NCBI GenBank assembly: GCA_045586785.1
Contig: JAZNBA010000043.1
Coordinates: 1-64,000, forward strand
DNA from: UMGS1002 sp045586785
GTDB taxonomy: Bacteria; Bacillota; Clostridia; Oscillospirales; CAG-272
Direction of reading: 5' to 3'
Length of the DNA stretch: 64,000 nt
Shown here one piece after another: positions 17,665 to 30,600 of the stretch; the stretch's first letter is position 1, and each line of letters starts with the position of its first letter. The translations under genes and the position numbers were made by a program. The notes below the pieces were generated by a model. That model saw only the letters and a list, made by a program, of their open reading frames with translations, did not search any database and was not told the DNA's origin.

Positions 17665-18474
17665 ATGAAACAGATAATTTTACCGCAAATAGTTTCAATA
17701 GGTATTTATAATGCCCAGATAGCTATAAAAAACAAGATAATCTCAAACAATAGAAAAACAACTATGTTTGAGGTAGAACTCCCTATCATTGAGGGAGGAA
17801 TATCATATATTGACAACACCTCACACGCAGTTTCGGAAAATCTTATTATTTGTGCTAAACCGGGGCAAATGCGGCATACAAAATTGCCATTCAAATGTTA
17901 CTATATTCATATGATAGTAAATGAAGGCCAGATCTTTGATATACTGTCATCTTTGCCAAATTATATCAATGTCTACGATAGTGCCGAATTAAAGGAACTG
18001 TTCGTATCAATGTGTGAGCATTATGATACGGGTATACCTGAGGATGATATAATACTCCAAAGCCTTATTTTAAAGCTTATTTATGTACTTGATTACTATA
18101 CGGCATCACATAAAGCCCAGCATAATCCCAAAAGAAATAACCATAAGATCATAGATAAAGCACTACAGTACATAAATGCAAATCTTTCTGCAGACCTTAG
18201 CCTTGATGCACTGTGCGAACAGGTCAATTTTACTCCAATTTATTTTCACAAGCTATTCAAAGCATCTACCGGAAAAACCTTGCGGGAATATGTGGAGGAG
18301 CAGCGAATCAAAAAATCAATAGAGTTGCTTGTATCCACTGAAATGACCCTAACACAGATTGCCTACGAATGCGGTTTCTCGTCGCAGTCATATTTTAGCT
18401 ATGTGTTTAAGAAAAAAGCAAAGTACACTCCCCGAGACTATGCTAAAAACATTCTAAAAAAATACGAAAAATAA
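17665..18474 (+). CDS. AraC family transcriptional regulator
   Basis: 269 residues. The C-terminal ~100 residues hold two helix-turn-helix motifs (LSLDALCEQVNFTPIYFHKL and MTLTQIAYECGFSSQSYFSY) ending with the family signature YTPRDYAK. The N-terminal half is an effector domain, probably a small beta-barrel. I choose the ATG at 17665 because CGGAG lies 6 nt upstream; an earlier in-frame start at 17602 has no such site. Its divergent position suggests it activates the glycosidase/dehydratase operon in response to a sugar. Confidence 0.9.
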   Translation: MKQIILPQIVSIGIYNAQIAIKNKIISNNRKTTMFEVELPIIEGGISYIDNTSHAVSENLIICAKPGQMRHTKLPFKCYYIHMIVNEGQIFDILSSLPNYINVYDSAELKELFVSMCEHYDTGIPEDDIILQSLILKLIYVLDYYTASHKAQHNPKRNNHKIIDKALQYINANLSADLSLDALCEQVNFTPIYFHKLFKASTGKTLREYVEEQRIKKSIELLVSTEMTLTQIAYECGFSSQSYFSYVFKKKAKYTPRDYAKNILKKYEK

Positions 18475-18590
18475 CATTCATTTTAACAAGCTTTTATATC
18501 ACGCATCTAAAGATACAAGCAATTCATTATCATATATGATGTTTATGTGATGCTATGTATAATATATAGAGATATTGTCAGCATAAAGCT

Positions 18591-18627
18591 AATCCCCATT
18601 GCAAACTCGCAATGGGGATTCTGTTTT
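18591..18627 (+). terminator. Rho-independent terminator after the AraC gene
   Basis: A 12-bp perfect stem (AATCCCCATTGC / GCAATGGGGATT, 18591-18602 and 18609-18620) with a 6-nt loop, followed by CTGTTTT. It lies between two convergent genes and may also help stop the very long minus-strand transcript. Confidence 0.8.
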
Positions 18628-21600
18628 AAAAAATGCTTTGCTTTTTTATGGGATAATCATTTGGAAAGAAGGTATGCATAAGCAAATAGATAGCATCGTT
18701 AGCGTCTACATTTCCGTTCCCATCAAAGTCACAGGGCTGATTTATTGGATAATCACTCGGGAAGAATGTGTGCATCAAAATGTATATAGCGTCATTTGCA
18801 TCGACACTTTCGTTGCCATCCATATCGCCAGCTGTATATGGTAGCGGATCAACAAAATTATCTTTGTAGCTATGACTACAAACATTGCAAGTATGCAAAG
18901 TATAACCTTGATTGGTTATAGTAGGTTCAATTACTACCGTACTATATTTGTGATCAATCATTGCTACATCGCGGACTTCGAAGTGGTCGCAACGGTCACA
19001 ATCGTGTCGCTCACTTCCCTTTTCGATACAAGTGGGCGCTTTGGTCTGTGTCCACGTGCCCATGTTGTGACCAAGTGCGGGAACTGTATTTTGTGATATC
19101 AGTATCTCTCCGCACTTAGAACACTTCTTACCTTCCGTCAAACCTGTAGATGTGCAAGTAGGTGCTACTGCATCAAGAATAATAGTTTCCCAACGGTTGT
19201 GATCATGAGCAAGTGTTGCAATATGAGTTATTTCGAATGCATCACAATTATTACAATCACGGCGCTTTTCTCCTTGATCTGACTCTGTAGGCGCTTTTGT
19301 TTGTATCCACTCGCCGTAGCTATGACCTGTTGCGCTGATATAAGTATCTACGTAACTGTTGCCGCAAGCGGAGCAGGTATGTGTAGTGTAACCTTGTTCG
19401 GTGCAAATCGGTTTTGTGACTACTGCTTTATAACTGTGTCCAAGAGCATTGACGTAGCCATCAATATAGCTGTCGCCGCAATGACAAGTGTGGGTGGTGT
19501 AACCCTTGTCAGTGCAAGTGGGTTTGGTTACGACAGAGCTGTAGCTGTGGCCCGTGGCAGAAATCTCGACGTAGGTCGAATAGTCGCAATGAGAACAAGT
19601 CTCGTATGCGTCCCAGCCGATCGCGGTGCAAGTTGCACTCTGGACAGAATGCTTGATTATGTCGTGACCCAGAGCCTTAACTTCGCGTGTTTCAAAGTGG
19701 TCACAAGCATCACAGTCTCTACGCTCCTCGCCAGCAGTGATGCAAGTAGGCTTGGTCGTAGCTACCCACGCGCCGAAGCTGTGGCCGAGGGCGTTGACGT
19801 ACGAATCAACATAATTGTCGCCGCACGCGCAGGTATAGGTGGTGTAGCCCTCTGTCGTGCACGTAGGTGCGGTGATGACAGTGGAAGAAATATGATCTGG
19901 GTAGGTCATGATTCCTTTGGCACGAATGATCACATCTCCGGTAACGGACGTAATGCGGATTTTGCCATTGGCATAGCACTGCTCTGTTATATCCTTGCCG
20001 TCCATCGTGACCGAAACCTCCATGCTTGCATAGATATCATCCAAAACAAGCTCTGCTTCAAACGATTCGCCCGGCATCACACTCACAGTCGTATCGGAGT
20101 CAAACATCGCACGTTCTATCGGATTTGCAATTGTCTGATACCCCAGATTACTCGGATGTGTCCCGTCGGTGGTGAATCTTGCGCGGTTGTAGCCTTCAAC
20201 CGTGCCGGCAAAGGTTCCCTTTCCGTTTCCTTGAACCCATCTGCCATCGTCTCTGTGGGGGTTGGGGTATTCTACTCTTTTTTGGTCTACACCGTAAAAC
20301 CAATACGGCAGGTCGCTGAAGTCCATACAGGACATGCCCCATTTTTCAGCTAAAGCGTTGACGCCGTCTCTGAGAATCTTTCTTGTATTGTTGGTGCCGC
20401 TGACGTACGGGTTCACAATGACAATTTTCGCTTCGGGATATTTATTTGTCAGATATTCCAACGTATTATTGTAAGCGCCCAAGAATGTTGTATTTTCGGT
20501 ATCGTCAACCGTTCCGACATACTTTGCAAAGAAATATTCCGTATTATCCGAATATTCCACTCCGCCAACCGAGCCAAAAGCTGCATCGCAGGCTGCCTTC
20601 TGCTGTTCGTTAGCAAAGCCCTCGGTGCCTATCTGAGACTCCTTGATCGGATAGCCAAGCTCTTCTCCATACATTTCCGTCAGCCAGAAGTCACGTTGCT
20701 GCACGGGACCGTAAATCGCATCGTTATATCCGAAGAAAATAGTGATGTAGTCCCATGCAACGCCTTCCTTGAGCTGCGTCATTCTCTCGTCCACAAAAGG
20801 AAAAGTTCTCATGGACGTTCCGCCGTATCCTTTGGGATAGCAATGATGCAGCGTAGTGCCTCCGTAACCGTAATTTGCCCATTGCAAATGATTTCGCTCG
20901 GCAATATAATACGCATAGTTCTTTCTCGCATACGTTGTGCCGCTGTATCCGTCAATGGGATAGTATGGATCATCTGTGCTGATATCTTCCACCAATGCGT
21001 GATTTGCATGCGTGATGGAGTCACCGATGGCTGCATAGTATCCGCCATCCTGAGGAGCTTCCGACCATGCCATATCGGCACTTACACCTGACAGCTCCAT
21101 TTGAATGCCAAACACGCTTATTGGCTCGATCACCTTGGTTTCGTAGTAGTCACAGCTGCTGCAATCGCGCCTTTGTTCCCCCTCGGTTTCAAAGGTTGGT
21201 ACGACGGTTTGGTACCACTCACCCATAACGTGACCCGTTGCCTCGGTAAAGTCGGCTTCGTACTCGTCACCGCACGCGGTGCAGGTATATACCGTCCAGC
21301 CGCCTTCCTCGCAGGTTGCGGGAATGGTGACGGTGGTGTAGGTGTGGGTGCAGTAGTCTTCCCAAACCTCCAGATAGGTCATTTGATCCGTACCCAACGC
21401 AAAGCCGCCGCACGACAGATGCGTAAATACCAGATCCTTGCCGGACAAATAGTTGTTATTGGTGCTTTGCAGCGAATCGTTGATGATCAGATTGGTTGCA
21501 GTTCCCACCCATACGTCGTCCACGTAAATGTGGATGGTATTGCTTCCGTCCTCATTGAGCACGTTTTGGAAGCAGTATACGTGAGGCTGCGTCCAATCCA

Positions 21601-24600
21601 CGGCAATCTCGGATTGCTTGAGACCGTAGTTCTGATACAAGCCGTCCTTGTATTCGCCAATGGAGAGCACACCCGTTCCCGATTTGCTCTTGAAGAAATA
21701 GAACATGCCTTCCACCGCGCTTTGAGACGAGGTAAGTGCCATGAAGCGCGTTGCTTCAACGCTGTTGAATTCCACGCGCCACTCTTTATCGTGTCTTAAA
21801 ACGATGGACTCTTGCAGCGCGTAGAATTTTTGTCCCGATACGGGTTGAGAGAGTGCGTTTTCACGGAAGGTTTCGTTGCCAACGGACTCCATGATGCCGT
21901 TGTCATTGAGTTCAAAGCGGTAATTGGAAAGCGGACGACCCACGACCGAAACGGACGCGCTGCCAATATTTGCCGTCAATTGACCGCCGTAATTGGTTTT
22001 ATCCAACAGATCGTAATAATCATACGTCAGATTGCCGCCAAGCGTATAGGTCACGTTCTTGGATTCGTAGCAAGGAGATACCAGCGGCACTATCAACGTG
22101 CCCGACGCACCGATAAGACAGGATTTAATCGAGTCTACCGTTTGATATCCCGTCCAATCCACAAACTTGACAGTCACCTCGACCCGGGGCTTTTCCACGA
22201 CCCCAAGCACGTACAGCATATTCCGTGCCGCTTCTCTACCCACCTCGTTATATCCGACCTGATAATAGTGAATTGAATCCTTGACCTGAGCAGGCGTTGT
22301 GGGCGTGTACCACGCTGCCGACTGCACTTTTTGCGTGGGATAGTTAATTTTTCCGTTTTCATAGTGTGCAGCAAAATACTCAGCTACACCGTCGCTGCCG
22401 TCAGGCATGGTGACCCAATCCTGCGCCAGCGTGCAAACAAAATGAATGTCGGGATAATCCGGGGTGCTTGCCAACCAGATCTGCGCAACGCGCGGTCCGC
22501 GCATCTCCAGCTCCTTGAAGGTGGCAAAGAACTGCTCCGACTCGTCCGTGTACGTGCCCTTTCTGTATCCGGTTGCATTTTCATGCCCTGCCATGACCAG
22601 AACGATGCCGCCAAACTCTACGGTTACGTCTGCAGTGGACGCGTTCATGTCTGCGTCAAACGCCATTTCCTCTTTGAGTGCCTGATGCATGGCGATATAC
22701 TTTTGCGCATACCACTCTGCCGTTTTAGTCTCGTCGGCACAGCCCTGACACCAATAATACCCCATGCGGGACATGGTATAGTGCCCTGCCTTGATCTCTT
22801 TTTGCAGTACGGATTGGCACGCATCCATCAATGCAGCTGCTTCCTCGAAATTGCTCTGTCCGCGCTGCCAGCTGGAAATGCTTGACGCACCGTGTGCCGC
22901 GTTGACAATCCAGACCTTTTCCCCGGTTTGCTGTACCCACTCGTATGCAATACCGCTATCCATGCCGTATTTGCCTGCGCCGCTCTCTGTCAGCGAGTTG
23001 ACGGGGTACTTGCTTAGTTTGGTATCGGTGCCGTTCACGTTGACCGTACTGTACGCTCCCGTCAATGCCGAGGGAACGTAATTGCTTGCGTTGTCCACGG
23101 TCAAGCCTGCGTCTCCGCTCAGTCCGTTGGCTTCGGCATAGGTGGAATATACCTGCCCATCCTCGCAAGCGATTGATTGGTTGGCGTTTCCAACCATGCC
23201 CTCCGCATTGCTCTGCCCGATCACAAGGATCAGGGAAAGCGGTGCGGGGCTTACCGTAATTTCATAATACGTATCGCCAATGCGTACCTTTGCCGTGCCG
23301 ATACCGGTGGCGATGAGGGTATCGCCCCTCAAAGTCACAACAGCCGTGTCACGCACCGTATTTTCTGCCACGCCATAACCAACTTGGTAGGAGGTGGGCT
23401 TTCCGGCATCGACAATCTCCACCGTCTTGCCGGACACATCGTAGTGATCGTCATAGCGGAGAGAAATGCTGTTGGGGATTTTTGCCCCACAGCCGGTGCA
23501 AGTACCATTTGCGTAGCTGTGTCCTGTTGCATCCAGCAAGTCAGCCACATAGCTGTCGCCGCAGAGGGTACAGGTGTGGGTGGTGTAACCTTGCTCGGTA
23601 CAGGTGGGGGCGGTGACGGTGGATTCATAGTGATGCAATCGGTTCAGGAAATAAAGCTCGTTCTCATCGCTGTTGTTCCACATGGCAACATTGACAGCAA
23701 TCGCTCCCTCGGGGGCGATGAGATATCCACCGTTTTTAGAGAATTCCGCATAGCATTCCGCTGGGGTCATTGTTTTTGCAACACCGTATGCGCTGAAGAA
23801 GGTCGCGCGGATTCCGTTGGAAGAAGCGTGTCCGTTTTCACCTGCTTTCCCCCATGCGGTCGCAAAAATCCTATCACCAGGTTCGACGGGAATAGTTACC
23901 GATTTAACTGTTCCGTTGCTGTAAATCGACCAGTTCGTTCCGCTCGCAAAATAATATTTGTCGTGTTCAAGAACATTCCAGAGGTTGAGTCTGGAGCAAA
24001 CATTTTCCGGAAGGTCGGAATAATGCGATGCAAGGTCATATTTCTGCCATACACTTTCAACTTCTTTTGTTTCGGTTTCGCCGCAGCCGGAGCAGGTTCT
24101 CAACTCAGTAACAGGTTCGCCTTTTCCGGGGATTTCCTTCATCTCCCATCCAGACCATTCATGGGTGTGGCTGTTTTTTTCGCAAATTCTGCAGATTCCG
24201 GAATCGGTATCATGTTCACGGTCAAGAAGATAAATTTCGTTCTCGTCGCTGTTGTTCCACATTGCGATGTTTACCGCAACGGCATTTTCCGGTGCAACAA
24301 GATATCCGCTGTTTTTAGAAAACTCTGCATAGCATTCCGAAGGGGTCATTGTTTTTGCAACGCCGTATTTGCTGAAGAAGGTAACACGAATTCCATTTGC
24401 GGTAGCATGTCCATTTTCAACGGCTTTTCCCCATGCGGTTGCAAAAATCTTATCGCCGGCTTCAACCGGAATTGTTACGGAATAAACGTTTCCGCTGCTG
24501 TGTTTTCCCCAGTTCGTGCCGTTTTCAAAATAGTATTCGTCATGCTCAAGGATGTTCCAGAGGTTGAGTCCGGAGCATACTTTTTCCGGAAGCGTGCTCA

Positions 24601-27600
24601 GATGTTCTTTATAATGAACACCGGGTTCCGTTTTGATTACGGAAACGTTTTTTCCGTTTACAGAAAGAGTTCCTTCTCTTTCCGCGCTGTCAGCAATCAG
24701 GTCATAATAAACATATTCAAGTCCCTCGGTCAGCCCAATTTTAACGTTCTTCGCCTCCCAAAGGGGATAAACCTTCGGAACAACAAGTGTCCCGCTGTTT
24801 CCGGTGGTGGAAGCAGGAACTTCTGCAACTTCGCTAAAGCCATCCCAGCCGAGGAGCTCAACCTTAGTATCAACCTTCGGTACTTCGATTTCGCTAAGCA
24901 TGATAAGCGCGTTACGAACTGCTTCCCTGCCAATTTCGTTATATCCTATCTGGTTGTAGTGGATGGAATCGTGAACGGCCTTCGGAGTTGTAGGTGTATA
25001 CCAGGAAGCCTTTTGCGCTGCCTGTGTAGTGTAATCCACTGTTCCGTTGGGATAGTATGTCTGGAAATACGTAGCAACACCATTCGTACCATCGGGCATC
25101 CAGACCCAGTCATCGCCGATGTTGCAAACGCCCCAAATATCCGGCAGATCCGGATTGTTAATCATCCAGTACTGGGCAACACGGGGGCCGCTCATGCGCA
25201 GATCTACAAAAGATTCATGGTATGCGTATGGATTTGAAACGGTGTATGCACCATCCCGATAGCCGGTCGCAGTGCTTCCAACACGAACGGGAATAATGCC
25301 GCCAAACTCAAATGTCTTGTCGGCAGTTGCAGGATTGCTGTCATGGTCGAATGCCAATTCATCCTTGAAGCCTTCATGCATCGCCAGATACTTTTTCACA
25401 TACCACTCGGCAGACTGCGCACGGTCACTACAGCCCTGACACCAGAAATACCCCATGTGAGAGAGGGTATAGTGGCCAGCCGCAATTTCCTTTTGCAGCG
25501 TCTGTTGGCAAGCGGTGAACAGAGCCTGACACTGCTCGTATTCGGTTGTGCCGGGCTGCCATACACTAATCGATGTTCCACCATGCGCGGCGTTAACAAT
25601 CCAAACCTTTTCACCCATCTGCTTGACCCACTCGTAGGCAAATCCACTGTCGGGACCGATTTTGCCTGCTCCGGCTTCCGTCAAAGAATACACCGGATAA
25701 CCGCTGAGACAATCGGTGGTGCCGTTAACGTTGATGCTGCTGTATGTGCCGGTCAGCGCGCTGGGAGCAAACATGGTAGCATTGTTCACCGTCATGGCGG
25801 TGTTATCCGCGCCTCGGTCATCGCCGTAGGTCGCATATACCATGCCGTCAGGGCAGATAATGGACTGGTTTGCATTGCCTTCGCTTCCACGCATATTGCT
25901 CTGTCCGATGAGAAGCAAAAGCGAAATCGGCGCCGCTTCAACGGTGATTTCGTAAAGAGTTCCGTCAATGCGTACTTTCGCCTTTCCGATTCCCGTTGCG
26001 ATGAGTTTTTCGCCGTCAAGAGTGATTACCGCGTCGTCAAGGGTTCCTTCCGCAACGCCGTAGCCGACCTTATAGGAAGTGGGTTTTCCCGCATCAATAA
26101 TTTCAACGGTCTTTCCGGAAACGTCATAGCGGTCGTCGTAACGGAGGGAGAGGGGTTCGGTTTCTTCCTCCTCGGGAATAATTCTGATGTAATCGATTTC
26201 TCCGGTCACAAGGAAATTCGGAAGTCCGGTGCAGCCGAGATAGTTGAAAACAAAATCTCCCGAAAGGGGATATGCGCTCATATCATAAGTGCCGGAAGCA
26301 CTGCTGTTTATGAAACCTTCCTTCTGCAGGTCGGAAACAATAAGCTTTCCATTTTTCCAAAGGCTCAGAATGCTTCTGTCATTTTTAGAATCATAAGTAT
26401 TGGTAATTCCGAAAGCATCGCCGGAAGCGAAAGTTGTTTCTTCGGTGAAATAGTTGTAATATCCCTTGCTGTCCTTATAATCTGAAATCATAACATTTCC
26501 AACAAAACTGAAATATACAGCTTTTGTTCCGACAACGCTTTTTGCGGTATTGCAAAGCAGGAATCCGGTGGTATCTTCCGTAACTTCGCCGAATTTCCAT
26601 TCAATACTCCAGTTTTTCTTCTCACTGAGTCGAATTGATTTTTCGAGTTCAAGATGAACGGCGGTTGCCTTGAATTTTCCGTCCTTGAGAACGTAACTTC
26701 CGAGCAAAGCTTCACCAAAGGAGTTCACAACTTCTCCGTTTTTATCCCTTGCATTTAGGTCCTTTTCAAAATCCCAGAAATACATCTTCGGGGGTTCAGG
26801 AGAATTATCAACAATGCTGTAAACAACGCTTCCGGAAGTTCCGAAAACAGGGCTGTATGTAACGGTAATTGTGACGTCTTCATATTCCCGCAAAATTTCG
26901 GTATCGACTGTTCCAAAAGTGTCCGTTCCCGCTGCGATGACTTTGCTTGTGATATCCTCATTTACGCTTTTCACCTTTATCTGGAGCGTCCCCGCGACAC
27001 TTCCGCAGGATGCTCTGAACGCAAGGTTTTCGTTTATTTCGGTAATATCAATGGTAATTATATCGCCGGTTTTACCGATTCGCGCCGCTTCTGCTTTGCC
27101 GGACGTATCGGTTTGTACGATGGCAAAATCCTCGCTATGGAGCGCCTGGTACATATGATAAGCTGCATCCGCGCCAAGGATTCCGTAGCCGAATTTTCCA
27201 TAATGGCATTTGTTGTTGGAACCGTAAAGGGTCTTCATGGTGGTGGTGAGAATACCATCCTTTAAGATCGCCGCGTTTCCATAGGAATCGTTCAGTTCGC
27301 CGTCTTTTCCGTATTCTTTCAAAAGCGTGATGTAATTACGGATATCAACGGAATGTTCAGTTGTTTCGTTGCCCTCCCAGTTTTCGGTAATGGTGGACGC
27401 CATAAACATATCCGCATTGTTGTTGATCATCTGAAGCTGGGCGGTCAAAGATCCACTATAGCCCAAATCATGATGTTCGGCAGTATTACCTGTCGTGCCC
27501 CATCTCAAACGGAAAAATGCCACGTATTCCGCACCGGCATCCTTGAGCTTGTTCCACATCGCCATATAGAGCTTTGTATATTTCTCAGGAGTCATGGAAA

Positions 27601-30600
27601 CGTCGGATTCGCCCTGGAGCCAGTAAATTCCGCTGTTCACGATTTCGAATTTATCGCTGTTCTGCTCGTAATATGCGATGCAGTTTCTGAGCATTGTTGC
27701 GGTGCCGTCCGTTCCGGAGGTATCCGTTTCCGACGCTGCCCATTTTACAATGGACTGTCCGTTTTTGCTGGTAACCCCCTCCTGCCAAACCATAACGTTT
27801 TTGACAGGATCACCTGCGTCAACGCTTTGGGCGTAAAGCTCCGCAAGAAGCGGCGTGTGGAAGCCCATGGAGGGCGCGGTGTAATCCACCGGTGCCGTTG
27901 CACCGTTTTTCCACCAATATGCAGTTCCAAGGGGGCAAATAACGTCAGAGGTCGCGTTGGCAAAATGGTTTCCTGCGTTGCTCTGCCCCATGATCACGAC
28001 GATGTTGACCTTGGCTTTTTCAACGGTCACGTCATAAAGCTTGCCGTCAATATATACCTTTGCCTTTCCTACACCGATGGCTCTCAGCGCATCATTTTCA
28101 ACGGCAACAATAGACGTGCCTTCAACGATTTCAACGGTCTTACCCGACACGTCGTAACGGTCGTCGTAACGGAGGGAGAGGGGTTCGGTCTTTTCCGGAA
28201 TGGCAAATTCCGTATTGATTTCGAGTTTTCTCAAAATTCCGTCAACGGAGGCATAATAAATCGTTCCGTCCATTGGGTCAACGCTTATCATTTCCGGTTC
28301 GTTGGTGATTCCGATTTCACCAAAGCTGATGTTCTTTTCAATTTCACCATTTTCCGAATCGATCACCTGAAGATATGGCAGAACGGAGGATCCTTTTCCG
28401 ATTCCGCTTACCGAAAGGATTTTTCCGCCGTAATAACAGCATCCCTGGATAACGACAAGATGCTCCGTATCGAACATTTCTATAATATCGGTGCTTTCGA
28501 GGGTCACAAGATTGCAGCCGTAGGTTTCGTTATAAATTCCGTCGCCGATTTTTGGCAAATCGAATTCAAAGAACCTGGTCTGTTCTTCACCGTTACGGAG
28601 AACAAAAGCCCAGAGTTTGTCTTTATCGGTATCAACAACAAAGTTGCCGTAAGGCAGATAGTAAGGATATCCGTTGTCCTCCGCGGAATTCCACAAACCA
28701 TAATCATCGGTGAAGCCGATTTTTATTACCTGAACAAACTCGCTTCCAAAAACTCCGTTTTTCTCTGTGATTCTGTAAACACAGCAGGTACCCTCTTTTT
28801 TGTCTGCATAGCCTTCCCAATAATTGTTATAAATATTTACATAAAGAAGCGGATATTTATCCCCTTCCGCGTAAAATTCATTTCCGAAGCAGACGGAATT
28901 TGCGTGTGGATTGAGAATGCTCACCTTATCAACTGTAAAACTTCCGATTTTCGTTTTTGTTTCAATGTCATAAACATTGCAGTTCCCGGAATTGTTGAAA
29001 AGAAAAACTTTTTTGTTACAAACCGCGCCGTCCTGACAGCTGTTCATTGTCATTATGTTTGTTGCCTTAAGTTCAGGCTCCGGAAGTTCAAATTCTTCGC
29101 CTTTTTTATAAACCCTTACTCCGGATTTTTCGACAGCATCCATGGTGAAATCCGCAATCGGGTCTTCCCGGAAAATGAGTTTCATATATTTCGTTTCCGG
29201 ATATTTTTCGATTATATCTTCCGTATAAAATCCGTTGGTGACGAAATATCCGGTTTTGTCCGGGTTTCCGTTTCCGAGGTAATTGAGATTTTCGTCATAC
29301 GCAAGATATCCCACCGCATAGCCTTTTCCGATTCCGACACCAACGTAATCTTCAACCGGAAGATAGCTGATACAGCGGATAACCTGCTCACGGACGAAGG
29401 TGATTCCGTTTTTTGCATAGAGCGAACCCATTTCCCAGATTACCGGTCCGTACTCCGCATCGTAAAAACGAACTCCAGAATCAGGAATCATATCAACGGT
29501 CATTTCTCCGTTTTTACCGCGCCAGAGTGCAACGCGGAAATAAACTCCTTCCGGATAGCGGATAAGCATTTCTTTGGTGGAAATACCCTCCCCGCTAAGA
29601 AGAAAGTTTGCGGTAAGGTCCGCTTTTCCGTTGCCGAGATAGTTATAATCCTTATCATACACAAAATACGTAAGGTAGTGTCCGCTATTGAGGGTTATTC
29701 CGGAATAATCAGAAAGTTCAAGATAACCCTTGTTCCTTACAACGTTCGGATAATCCCTTTCGATTCCGGTGGCCGCGGTGATGGTACCCTGTTCCCAGCG
29801 GGGATTTGTTCCTTCGCCGTTTTCCCAAACTTCAACATATTCAAGGCTACAGTAATTTATTGGACGGACAACGGTTCCCATATATCCGAAAGAAAAATCT
29901 TTTCCGGAAACCCAATCCGAAGTGTTGCCCGTATCTTTTTTGCTTCCGATAAAATGTCTGTTCATCGGAGCAATTTCTTTTCCGTCGATATAAAGCCGGA
30001 CCATGTTTGAACCGTCCTGTGCAATGCGATTCTCAAGACGGTAAACATGCCGCTTGGTCATATCAAGTCCAAGTTCCTTCGTAGCGATTCCGTAGTTGTT
30101 ATACTGCGTTCCGTCATGTTCTCCTATTGCGAGTAGTTCATAATCCGTGCCCGAACGGAAAATAAATTTAGAATCTTTGGCTCCGGCTTTTTCTGTGTTT
30201 GCAAAAAGCGTTGCGTCCCAATTTCCGGTAACTGCCCATTCCATTACCCAGGGTTTATCGTGGTTGAGATAAATTTCATCCGCAAGAGAATATTTAACTC
30301 CGGAGAAAATTCCGCCGCTGATGCTTCCCTCAAGAAGGGTCAGTTTGTTTTCGGAAAAACCGTTTTCGGTTACAGAATCAAAAACATCATCTTTCAGCTC
30401 CCAGCGGAAATTTTTTGCGCCACGTTTTGCGGAAATTTCAATATCGCCGGTAATTTCTTCAATGAAGATTTTTCCTCCGGAATAAACCTCATCGGTAATA
30501 TCTTCTCCGTCCACCTTTACGGAGAGGGTATATCCTTCCGGAAGTTCAATTTCTGCGCTGTAACTTCCGCCGAGGAGTACAGCCTGTTCTTTGACTGTAC

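Noticed and set aside
27353..30010. 885-codon plus-strand open frame, and similar long ones at 23177-25237 and 25343-26485
   Set aside because: They lie antisense to the giant esterase gene, encode no recognisable domains and have no ribosome binding sites. They arise from codon choice of the real gene.
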